Shown in pieces: positions 20,212-29,990 of a DNA stretch of 64,000 nt. The stretch is from Canna indica. Lineage: Eukaryota > Streptophyta > Magnoliopsida > Zingiberales > Cannaceae. The DNA lies in contig CP136890.1 of the NCBI GenBank assembly GCA_034359265.1, forward strand, positions 31,414,501 through 31,478,500. Direction: 5' to 3'. The position numbers and the translations under genes were made by a program. How positions within the stretch are numbered: position 1 is the first letter of the stretch; each line of letters starts with the position of its first letter. The notes under the pieces were generated by a model that saw only the letters and a list, made by a program, of their open reading frames with translations, was not told the DNA's origin and searched no databases.

Positions 20212-22211
20212 GTGCGCTCTGGACAACACTGACAACATATACATGTCTGTCTTTTATTTTGTTCATAGTAATCTATATTTCCTAATTTATTTTGACTTAT
20301 TATCGAGTAATCTATTTTCAAGTTTTCATGACAATTGGAAGCCTGTGTTTTTTGTCTGAAGAATTCTGAATTCTTGTGCTTTTATGGATTATCTTTGTAC
20401 ACCTTATTTGTTTAATCATTTTTTCTTGATTTCTTGAGCTTAACACATCCATGCAAAGTTCATTCTGTACTAGGCTGGTCATTACCAATTGAATGAATAG
20501 GTTCTTTGAAATTCTTTGAGAATTAATTTTGTTTTAAGTTTTCTTAATCTGATGAGACTTGTGCTCTTGAATTAACTATGTGGGACTAAGGATAAATTTT
20601 CTATTCCACTTATTGTACTTCAATAGTATGAATGGGAAGTTGTACATGCAGACTTTCTATCTTCTAGACTTGGCTTTTCACAGGAGGCTATTATTTATAA
20701 TTTGAAGATCTCTTTAGTTTCAAGTAGATCATGTCAGTTTGAGAGTTATTAGAATATGTTGGTTTGCACTTTACACTTAGCCTATAGATTGGTAAGCCAC
20801 GTGAACTTTAAAATCCAACGGAGAACATTAGTTTTCACGCTACTACTCAAATATCTTGGAGTTCTTTGGTATGGTTGAAACTTTTAAGCATTCGGCCTCC
20901 CGAAAAAAAAAACTTTTGATGGTTTTACAAACATCCCCCCAATTGTTTCCCGATATCACTAAAAAAATCTAGCTGTGAAACCATCATCCAACTTTATTAT
21001 AGTTTGAATGTGAATAAGGATGAGTTGTACCATAGTTTGTATGTGTTTCCCTAAACACATACAACCACACTACCAATAGAGAGAATATTTCACAAAAAAA
21101 TTTCACATATTATTTTTCTATTTAACTTTTGTTTTTCATCTACTATATATTTATTTTTATCCATAATTTCCTATGATAATTGAGTTTTATGTTTTATTTT
21201 ACTTTTTTGTTAGTTATTTTTGGTTTCATGTATTTTTAAAGTAAAAAAATATATATATAAAATTATGCTGGTACAATTGTTTTAATTTTTTAAATATGTA
21301 ATTTTAATAATTTCAACATATTACAAATATAAATTGGTTTAATTATATTTTTATTATTTAAATAATTACGAAGACAAATAGTTATATATTCATATAATTA
21401 TAACAAAATATTTAGTCCAAAGTCTATTTACATTATAATTTTTAGTTAATGTGTTGATTAATATCATTAAGTAATTTTTATTTACTTTTATGTACTGATT
21501 GTTGACGATTCTACTATTTATTTTTTCTCTTAATCATTTCGAATTTCTTTATGCATCATAGTTCCACTTTTTTATGATGGAAAGATTAATATTTCTTTTT
21601 CATTTACATTTGATTAATAATTACAAATCTTACTCATTTAAGATTATAAAATATACTCTATCTATATATATTATTGATTATACATATCACTAACTATATT
21701 TCTACTTTTTGAGTTTTTCAAATATCAATTTTGGGTTTGTTTTTAGTAGTATTTCAAAATAAAAAAACTTATGTATTGTAAACTAATTTAAATTTCTCAT
21801 TTTCTAATTTGTCTCAATTTATGATTTTTATCTATAAAAATATTTACAATTTTGCAATTATTATTTTTCATGTTTTTTATTTTTTTGCATGTGTACAAAT
21901 TATGAATTTCTCATTTATTAATTTATTGAATTACTATAAATTTTATATTTATTGTTAATGTTCAATCTACAAAAAAATATCATTACAATCGTAAAGGATC
22001 ATGTAAGATTAACGTAGCATGATACAATTACTTACAATATTATCTTTTTCCCAACAAAATTTGGATATTTTCTTGAAAATGTTTTGAAAACTTTGTTGTA
22101 TTTATTACATATTATACGTTTGAATACAATATTGTATACACTTTTACAAAATTATAAAATTTATATTTAATTATTTAGAGTTAGTTAAATAAAATTATAT
22201 TTATATATATT
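20212..22211. other. AT-rich non-coding filler of the Helitron
   Basis: The first part may be the beginning of FAS1 intron 3 (GT donor at 20212). From about 21060 the sequence is strongly AT-rich with no readable exon. I see no further conserved FAS1 block and no Helitron replicase. Confidence 0.6.
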
Positions 22212-22237
22212 TGCGCAGCGCGCAGGTTCTCGACTAG

Positions 22238-22560
22238 TTTCTTGTAATGTTCCCTGCTTCATCAGTTTTGTTCTTAAAAACTCATTTGGTTCCAACAACA
22301 TTGACTCCTTCTGGTCATGAAACTAGTTCCCATACATCATTTCTGACGAACTATTGCAACTCTTCTTGCATAGCAGAAATCCAAAATTCATCATTCAAGG
22401 ATTCCCTGACATTTTTTGGTTCGACTGTGGAAGTGTAGCAAGAGTACATGATCATATCCTGGTGATTTTTATTTGATTGATTCTTGGTCTTGATTCCATC
22501 ATTTACATCTCCAATCACATTTTGCAAGGAATGATCTTTGAGAGTTTTTGCAGATTTTCC
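22238..22560 (-). pseudogene. SIRE-like Copia RT, N-terminal portion
   Basis: On the minus strand this encodes the start of the RVT_2 domain: a segment reading like EPKNVRESLNDEFWISAMQEE, then PEGVNVVGTK-type and FKNKTDEAGNITRN blocks (several substituted), ending inside the Asn codon split by the Helitron. The protein continues at 18691. The 22515-22697 segment is acidic/Ser-rich linker between integrase and RT. Stops are present. Confidence 0.75.
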
Positions 22561-22728
22561 AATTTTGGAGTCATCACTTTCATCATCATATTCAGTATCA
22601 ATCTCAGTGCCAGTTGGATCAACAGTTTCAACAGACTAATTAGAGACCTTGGTACTCTTTTAGGTAATTTTGTCAACGATTGTAACTGCCTTCTCATCAG
22701 CAGTCATAGTCTAACAGATTTGAGAGAG

Positions 22729-23439
22729 TCATCTACATTCACATTTGCTGACTCGATCCATCACAGTTTGTGTTTGTTTGTTGTAGACGCGGTAAGCCTT
22801 GATATTAGTAGAATAACTCAAGAATATGGCTTCGTCACTCTTGCTTTGCATCTTTTCAAGGTACTCCCTATCATTTAGAACATAGCACATGCTATCAAAA
22901 ATATAAAAATATATAAGGTTAGGCTTTCTTCCCTTCCATAATTCATAAGGTGTTTTAGTAGATTTTGGTCTGAGATACACTTGATTAATGATGTAGCAAG
23001 CCATGTTGATGGCTTCAGCCCAGAATCTCTTAGGAATGTTTTTGGAATTAAGCATTACTCGGGCCATCTCCTGAATCGTGTGGTTCTTTCTTTCAACCAC
23101 ACAATTCTGCTGAGGAGTCTTAGGAGTTGAGAATTCATGAAGGATATCGCTCTCATCACAGAACTTAGAGAATGAAATATTCTCAAATTCTCTTTTGTGA
23201 TCATTTCTTATTCTGATCACCTTCATAATAGGAAGTTCCTGCTCATTTTGGAGCCTCAAGCAAAGGGATTTGAAATTGTTAAAGGCACTTGTCTTCTCTC
23301 TTAGAAATTTTGTCCAAGTAAAACGAGAGAAATCATCAACACATACATAAATGTATTTTTTACCTCCAATACTTTCCACTGGCATAGGACCAACCAGGTC
23401 CAAATGAAGAAGCTTTAGAGGTCTTGAAGTAGCTACCAA
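22729..23439 (-). pseudogene. SIRE-like Copia integrase core
   Basis: The minus-strand frame is 236 codons open. The DDE core is readable: HLDLVGPMPVESIGGKKY with Asp 1, VDDFSRFTW, IRNDHKREFEN with Asp 2 (usually SDHG), and TPQQNCVVERKNHTIQEMARVM with the catalytic Glu. RFWAEAINMACYIINQVYLRP and TPYELWKGRKPN follow, as in all plant Copia elements. The long open frame suggests the element is less decayed here. Integrase joins the cDNA to target DNA. Confidence 0.93.
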
Positions 23440-23457
23440 TTGTAACTGGTGATGAGA

Positions 23458-24000
23458 CTACCTCGTCTGTTTTCCTTCTTGATATGGGCCGCAAACACCT
23501 TCAGGTTCTCCAATCAGCTTAGGAATTCCTCTAACTGCTCCTCCCTTTACAAGATTCCTGAGATCTCTGTAATTAACATGGCCAAGCCGTTGATGCCACA
23601 GGTTGATGTTAGATAAAACAATAGAAAAACAAGAAGGTGTATAAGCTATTTTGTAGCAGTTGTCCTTTGATTTGTTTCCTTCAAGGATGTAGTCACCATC
23701 CTCATCAAAAACTTTGCAGCTGCTCTTGGTAAACTGAACATTCAAATTTTGATCACAAAGCTGACTTATACTTATAATATTAGCCTTGAGACATTCAACA
23801 AGAAGGACATTTTCCATATTCGGAATTCCTGGGACATTAAGAGTTCCAACTCTTGCAACATTCCCGTGTCCTCCATCTCCAAAAGTAACAATTGCTCCTC
23901 CATGTTTTTGAATATTTTTTAGATTATCTAGACTTCCAGTCATATGCTCAGAACACTCACTGTCGAAATATCAAGATCCAAGAGAAGAAATAGTCTTTGA
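23458..24000 (-). pseudogene. SIRE-like Copia protease and GAG-pre-integrase region
   Basis: Just upstream of 23943 the minus strand reads YFDSECSEHMTG, the protease active site with DSG changed to DSE and a TGA in place of the preceding Trp. Then follow VTFGDGGHGNVARVGTLNVPGIPNMENVLLVE, ISISQLCDQ and LWHQRLGHVNYRDLRNLVK, the zinc-binding GAG-pre-integrase block; the second Cys of its CGPC is Tyr. The altered active site argues against current protease activity. Confidence 0.88.
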
Positions 24001-24073
24001 CATAAAAGCAACATGACAGTTAAGATCAGTCTTCCTTACCCAAATTTGCTTGACTTTCTGCCTTGGGGATTTC

Positions 24074-25672
24074 TCATGATTCTTCCTTTTCAGTTTGTTG
24101 GAGAGTTTGAAGCAATTTGCAATAATGTGCCCTTTGCTTTTGCAATATATAATAACATATGGGCACCTTGTGGCTTCCTCTTCTAGTAGTCTGATGTCGG
24201 CTAGAAGAACCTCTCTGAAAGTTCCTTAATTGAGTAAGCTGTTCAAATTGGGGTTTCAACTGGGACGAACCAGTGTATCCTAGACCATTGTGATTTGAAG
24301 GAAATTTTCCTACACATAAAATTTTGTTAAGAGTACCACTAGAATTCATCATTCTAACTTCTTTCTTTACCTTTTCAAGTTCAACAGTCAAATTGGATTC
24401 TTTGTCTTCCTTATCAGAAATCTGAGTTCGAAGATGTTGAATTTTCTGTTCAAGGTTCATCTTTTCTGCAATCAACAACTTTTTTTGATTACTGAGAGAC
24501 TTGTTCAGCTTTGTCACTTCAACCCATTTGCCGAACATCTCCTGGTAGGCTTCCTCAAAACTGTAAACACATTGAACTTTGCATTGATCATCTTCTACAT
24601 CAAAGTTTTCTAAAGTTCTAACTAAGTCACCAATACTAGCTAAGAAGGTTGTGAAATTTCCTTTTTCGAATTCTTTAGAGTCATTTTCTTCATCGTCATC
24701 ACTCCAGTTGACAATAAATTACTTCTTGGACCTATTCTATAGATTTGGACATTCTGATCTAACATGTTCATATCCTTCACATTCAAAAAATCTGATACCT
24801 TTGTACATTTGTATTGAATCATTTTTGAGTCCTGAAGATTGACTCCTTGTGTTTTCTCTAGCAAATAAATTTAATTTAGAACTGGTTGAACTAGTCGGTT
24901 GAAACTATTTTTGGAACTGTGAATGCAACTGCGAGTTCTGGTTTTGCTTATTCTTGGCTCTCATAAATCTCTTGAAGTTTTTAGTCATAAGAGCAAAGAC
25001 AACATCCATCGCAGTTTCATAATAGTCTTCATACATAATCTCATCCTCAGTAGCACCGAAGGCAAGATTTTTCTTTCTTTTCTTTGTGAGAATATTTTTC
25101 AAGTTTTCCCATCAACGTGTCAAGAGTAATAGTTGATGGATCATGAACTTCGCTGATGGCTACAACTTTCATGTAGAATTTTATTTAGAGAATGATTCTC
25201 CAAGGTTGGTGGCATTGTTCATATGGTCTTTGATATGCCCATAGAAGTGTTGATTGTTTTCATCTTCTCCCATCTTTAGATTTTGAAATCTGGTGTTGAG
25301 GATTTTCACTTTGGATTTCTGAACTGTTAAGGATCCTTCATGATTAGTTTCTAAAACCTCCTAGGCTTGCTTTACTAGGTTACAGGCCGAGATAAGTTTG
25401 AATTGAGAAGGATCTACACCACTGAAAATAGCATTTACAGCCTTATTGTCATAATTTGCTGCAACAATTTCTGCTTCAGTATATTGTCTTTTGGGCTTCC
25501 TCTCAATCCGATTTATAGTTGGAGGAGTGAAGTCAATCTCTATAGTGTACCAGTAGCGATCATTCAAAGACTTGATGAAAGCTCTCACTCAAGCCTTTCA
25601 ATAGGCATAATTTGTTTCGATGAGTAATGGAGGAACATTAATAGAATTCCCCATAGGCATTCCTTCCATCTT
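24074..25672 (-). pseudogene. SIRE-like Copia gag with coiled coil and degenerate zinc knuckles
   Basis: The likely start is the minus-strand ATG near 25672 (MEGMPMGNSINVPPLLIETN), soon followed by stops. FIKSLNDRYWYTIEIDFTPP and the ENDNKAVNAIF-like block mark the UBN2-type gag. A knuckle near 24.75-24.79 kb (FECEGYEHVRSECPN) has lost its first Cys. A coiled coil (24.3-24.54 kb, LEQKIQHLRTQISDKE...LTVELEKVKKEV) and a second knuckle (CKSKGHIIANC, near 24.12 kb) follow, as in the long gag of SIRE-type elements. Several frameshifts are present. Confidence 0.85.
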
Positions 25673-25730
25673 GAGCCTGAAAGAAAAGAAACACTCCAGG
25701 GATCTGTCCAGGTAAAGGTTAGCACAATCG

Positions 25731-25742
25731 CTTTGATACCAA
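25731..25742 (-). other. Primer-binding site (tRNA-iMet type) of SIRE-like Copia
   Basis: The minus strand reads TGGTATCAAAGC just inside the LTR that starts at 25745. Confidence 0.88.
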
Positions 25743-25744
25743 TT

Positions 25745-26715
25745 GACAAAATAGTCTCTAAGAGAGCTTCTGTAAAACGATAGTTACACAAAAAGTTGCA
25801 ACGGCTTATGCAACTGCTTTCAAGAGATAAAGTAAGTAGCAAGATAATAACAAAGAAACATGCAAACACAAAGAATTGTTTACATAGTTCAGTGACAAAC
25901 TTGTCACCTAATCTGCGAAGCTCTCACCGGACAGATGCCCAATCCACTATCAACAAGCACAATACTAGTTCTATGATTTCACACTCCGAAATCTAACTAT
26001 TAGTACTATAGTGAATTGGTAATAACAAACAACATATTTGCTATTAGAAATACTAACCGACTTATCTCTCTATGACATCACAATCATAGAGTTTCGTCTG
26101 CCACACAGTCTCCGAGTTGTAGTGAATTAACAACCCAACTACATCTCATCTTGAAGATAAGTGAAGTAGTTTGTTGTCGTCTATTGCACTCAGCAATCTC
26201 AACTTCTCATATAACTAACAACAGAATTTTCACACATAGGAGACTTGAATAATTCAGATCTTCTCTTTCGGAATATATAAATAAAAAACAATCAATTTGA
26301 ATAAATGCCCTCTTAATCAAATATCATAACATCATCAGTTCAAACTGAATAGGCAGCCATGAATCCCCATAAAGCATCGATCATAAAGCTCCAGAAGTAA
26401 CGCCTGGTTCATTTAATGAAAACCATATCCATATTCCAAAAATGAACAAGAAATAAACAGATAATTAAAATATCAAAGAGATAATAAACGCAAATCATCA
26501 ATCGTCATTAATTTCAGCAACCAAAAAGCCATCGTCGCAGCAGAAACTCTATCCTGAAATCCACAGTTTACAAGAGCAATTGTAACTGTCTTACAACTAA
26601 GTAACTTACGCTGAACTTCCTCATAGACAATAGCAGTTGTAACTATCAATTCAACAAAGAACAACATGAAATAATTTTGCCAAATATAGTCAACACACAA
26701 AAGCCAACACCAACA
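25745..26715 (-). repeat. 5' LTR of SIRE-like Copia (right copy)
   Basis: The LTR is 971 bp, starts TGACAAAATAGTC and ends aagccaacaccaaca. It is colinear with 13331-14268, with a 10-bp-scale indel near the end (extra cacacaaaag). The next five bases, gtgtc, are not found at the left flank. Confidence 0.9.
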
Positions 26716-27497
26716 GTGTCTATTTGGGGTTGGCCGATACACTTGAGTAATGTTTGGGAATGTCACCCTTCGGTACAACTGATCCTCGAGTAGAGTCTAG
26801 TAACTTGCAGTTCTTCAGAATTTCTTTGGTCTGGAATATGTTTGGGTATCTCCCCATTCATTAGGTAAGTAAGGTAAGGGAACGTCCAATCTGATATCTG
26901 CTCAACTACTTGGACCTCGGCTTGTTGGATGCTCTGCTGGGTGAGGACTAGTTGAATGATCGACTTGCTGTCTTGTGACTTCTTGATAGTGACGAGTTTG
27001 GATAATAGGTTGACTGGATTATTCTCTTCTTGAGGTATGTGCTGGATCACACGATCATCAAAGTTAGTCATTATTTGATGCACTAAGGACAAATACCTTT
27101 ATAAGGAATTGTCTTTTGCTTGGAAACTATCATTGACTTGTCCCATGACAAGTTGAGAATATCCTTTCACAGACACTCTTTGTGCCCCTACGTCGCGGGC
27201 GGACTTTAATCCGATGACCAAGGCCTCGTAAATTGGAACTACAATTACTGCTCTGGGGCGACTCCCCTTGTTAAGAACAAATGTTTGGCTTGAAAAAACT
27301 TTAGTTGACAAAATGTGAAGCCTAGCCTACTAACGGCTCCACCTCATTCCCAGGTAACTCTTTTTTCACATAAACTATCTTACCGAGTCTCTGAACATAA
27401 ATTGCCTTTCTCAACCTAGTTGTTGTTTCACCTTATCTGCAAATATAGGCAAAACCAATAAAAACTAAACATCCAAAACAAAATCCTCACTCGGTGG
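26716..27497 (-). pseudogene. Tat/Ogre-lineage Gypsy RNase H (aRNH-type) remnant
   Basis: A minus-strand frame from 27311 to 26763 with a single stop near 27096 reads YEALVIGLKSARDVGAQRVSVKGYSQLVMGQVN...FQAKDNSL, then IQHIPQEENNPVNLLSKL. This is the second, archaeal-like RNase H of Tat-type Gypsy elements (usually EAEYEAL...SDSQLV...REEN..ADALSKLA). The catalytic Asp in SDSQL is replaced (GYSQL). The SIRE-like LTR cuts it at 26715. 27312-27497 has no clear coding and may be the 3' end of the neighbouring CACTA. Confidence 0.75.
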
Positions 27498-27505
27498 GAT
27501 CTGTT

Positions 27506-27979
27506 TATGGGTGAGCATGGACCGGTTAATCAATCCATTAGCAAATTTATTAACCAGTCCATTAACTTCGGTTTTTCGAAACCATTAACCGTAAATCGGT
27601 CCATTAACTCCGATTAACCGTTATTTCGGTTTTGGTTTTTTCGGTTTGTTTAACCCATAATTTCTGATTAATCAATAAAAATTTCTAACCTATAAACATA
27701 ATAAAAATTATGCAAATCACATATGGAGAAAAATCCAAACAAATACCGAATTCCCATTGAGAAAAAAAAAAAAAAAGTAAAATCACTTGAATCAAGATAA
27801 TGTGCTGCAAAAACTAATATTTTTATTTTTTAATCTTTTTTAATCTTTTTTATATTTTTTTACATTTTTATAATTTTTTATAATTTTTTTTATAATTTTC
27901 TGAATTTTTTTATAATTTTTTATACTTTATAAATCATTTTGTTAATTTTTTTATTTTTTTATAATTTATAAATCATTAT

Positions 27980-28010
<31 letters not shown>

Positions 28011-28279
28011 ATTAATAAATTATATCGAACCGATCGGTTATCTGAAACCGATGGACTTTTTTCATCTCAGACCGAAACTGAAATCGAAAATTGATTTTTC
28101 TAAAAATATAAACCGAAACCAAAAAGACTAGTTCGGTTAATGGGAAAAATCGGTTCAGTTAACCGGAAAAACCAGTTCGGTTAACTGTAAAAATCGATTC
28201 GGTTAACCGGAAAAACTGATTCGATTTCGGACCGGTTTTTTTATTAACCGAAAAACCAATTTTTTTTTTCTCACCCTTA
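27506..28279. mobile_element. hAT-like MITE with AT-rich core
   Basis: The element is 774 bp. Its left end reads TATGGGTGAGCATGG; the right end, inverted, reads TAAGGGTGAGAAAA. It is flanked by an 8-bp near-perfect duplication, GATCTGTT (27498-27505) and GATCTGCT (28280-28287), which fits hAT. Inner arms repeat aaccggttaa/cggttaaccg in both orientations (27520-27640 and 28020-28250), so the strand can fold back. The centre is AT-rich with an (AT)n run near 27978-28003. It has no ORF and inserted in CACTA 3' sequence. Confidence 0.82.
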
Positions 28280-28299
28280 GATCTGCTGGTGGCTGCGAT

Positions 28300-29919
28300 G
28301 TGAGAGTTTATGTGGGGAGCGCATCACTCGGCATCGACAAAGATGTTGGCTCTGAAGTAGATGTAGTCGCACCGAATGGCTAGAGGGCTAGAGCACTAGA
28401 CATGGATGATATTTGTCCAAGGTACTGCATCACATGCGCCAACTGTTGCCGTAGGGATGTCAACTCTGTCTCCATTGCAACGAATCTATTTGATGACGAA
28501 GATGAAGTGGATGGACCAGAAGTGGAAAAGGTGGTACGGCAGACGACCCTGACCCCGCATCATGTGGCTGCAACAACGCTCGTGTATGGGCCGTTGTGCC
28601 TATGCCGTAAACATGACCGTGGTTGACCCCCGCCACCTGCATCAATGCGTCGGCATCAAGATGTTGCTGCATAGGATCTCCACCACACTAGCTCACCATC
28701 TCAGTATACGTGGACTTCAAAATAAAATTAATAAAATTAATTAATTAGTTAAACTAGAAATAAATATTAAATTGAATATTAAATTAGATATTTACTTACA
28801 AGTATCGTCTCTAGCCTCCCACTAATGAACTGCCCCCGATGAGTGCCATGCTGGTATCGATGCATGGCTTCAAAAATTGTGAGAGGGTCAACCGGTGTCA
28901 GCGTCCCATCCTCTCGCTTCCCCAATAAAATAAATATTAGTTTTTTATATAATAATAATAATAATAAATAAATAATAACAATAAGTATTAAATTACTTAC
29001 CAGATGACGCTCGTGGTTGGTGAAGGGAATGAAACCACTGATATGTCCGGCAAGGGATCCATCAACTGGCATCATCCGGTTTTGGTACGTCGTTCGAGAG
29101 GCACCCTAGCACTCGTCCGATGCCCAGATGTCGACCAATGAGTCCCAAATCTCCCCCGACATCCAATAGGGACCATGACCCTTTAGAAAAGCCATGGGTG
29201 TCCAGTGGTCCCCTCCCACCTCGACCCTCGCCTCCTCTCGTGCTCGGTGGAGTATATCCTTGAAAAGCTTTCTAGAGTAAGCTTCCCAAGTGTCCTCCAC
29301 CTAGACGTGAATGGTAGGGTCCCAAGTGTACCTAGCCAACAAAAAAAGAAGTTATGTAATACAATCAGTTTATGTATTAATACAATTAAAGAAAAAACTT
29401 AAATTACGTACTTCAAACTCGCTCCATAACAAATCACGAAACTGCTCCGGCATGTGGGTCCACGAATGCCATGGCCCCTAAAAATTCTCTTTATCATAGC
29501 AGTGATGCCCCGTGAGACATTATCCTGCTCAAATCTACAACTTAAGTATAACAACATAAGTAACAATTACTTAATTAACAACCATAATAAATTAAAGGAA
29601 ACATGATACTTACTTTAGACCATTCAGCGATATCCGCTGACATAGGTCTATCGACGACGGTACCGGTGTGACTCTGTTAGGCCCACGAGGCCTACAATGA
29701 CCATGAGCCTCGAGGGTTCGTGGCGCTGGTGGTGCTGGTGCTGGTCGTATTGGTGGTGTAGATGCTGATAGTGCAGGTGGTGGTGCAACCATAGGAGGCG
29801 TGTCTATCCCAAGGGTGGTGGTGGTGGTTGGAGGCATGGCTGTCGCAGGGGGTGGTGGCGGTAGTCCCTATCGTCGAGTTCGCGAATGATATCCTGACGC
29901 TCGAGACATCTACATCCAA
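28300..29919 (-). pseudogene. CACTA-4 second ORF (Ptta/En-Spm-type, Transposase_24-like)
   Basis: The minus strand begins with a Pro/Thr/Ala-rich N-terminus (MPPTTTTTLGIDTPPM...APAPPAP) and RGPNRVTP. After possible intron sequence come GPWHSWTHMPEQFRDLLWSEFE, RYTWDP, DTWEAYSRKLFKDILHRAREEARV, FLKGHGPYWMSGEIWDSLVDIWASDEC, HISGFIPFTNHERHL, REDGTLTPVDPLTIFEAMHRYQHGT and finally METELTSLRQQLAHVMQYLGQISSM. These blocks fit the PF03004-type protein that binds subterminal repeats. Stops (for example before GPWHSW and after SDEC) and intervening AT-rich runs at 28740-28800, 28930-29000 and 29340-29405, some possibly introns, are present. Confidence 0.8.
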
Positions 29920-29990
29920 TATTAATAAATGATGATAAATTAATATAACATAAACAATTATTAATATAAATTGAGAAAAAAAATGTTACA

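Larger units (their letters stand above)
18692..22237 (+). mobile_element. Non-autonomous Helitron carrying a FAS1 gene fragment
   Basis: The 3' end shows all Helitron marks: hairpin TGCGC-agc-GCGCA (22212-22224), nine bases, then CTAG (22234-22237), with insertion between host A (18691) and T (22238). There is no target duplication. The host RT frame is exactly restored when 18692-22237 is removed. The 5' end reads TATTTATATATACATTAAAAGC, close to the usual TCT-ATATA start but with the canonical TC lost. No Rep/helicase is encoded, so it depended on an autonomous partner. Captured FAS1 exons lie at 19464-20211; 20212-22211 is AT-rich. Confidence 0.92.
13331..26715 (-). mobile_element. SIRE/Maximus-like Ty1/Copia element with nested Helitron and MITE
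   Basis: The two LTR copies (13331-14268 and 25745-26715) are colinear. The primer site is at the high-coordinate end and the purine tract at the low end, so the element reads on the minus strand. Its order is gag with coiled coil, protease, integrase, RT, RNase H, then an extra ORF: the Copia order plus the additional 3' ORF of the SIRE/Maximus group. All proteins carry stops or frameshifts. The left LTR lacks the TGACA start seen at 25745 and the flanks differ, so the left edge is probably a rearrangement. Net of insertions the element is about 9.6 kb. Confidence 0.9.

Noticed and set aside
21060..22200. AT-rich stretch as a scaffold-attachment or replication origin region
   Set aside because: It lies inside the Helitron and has nothing beyond base composition to support a function.
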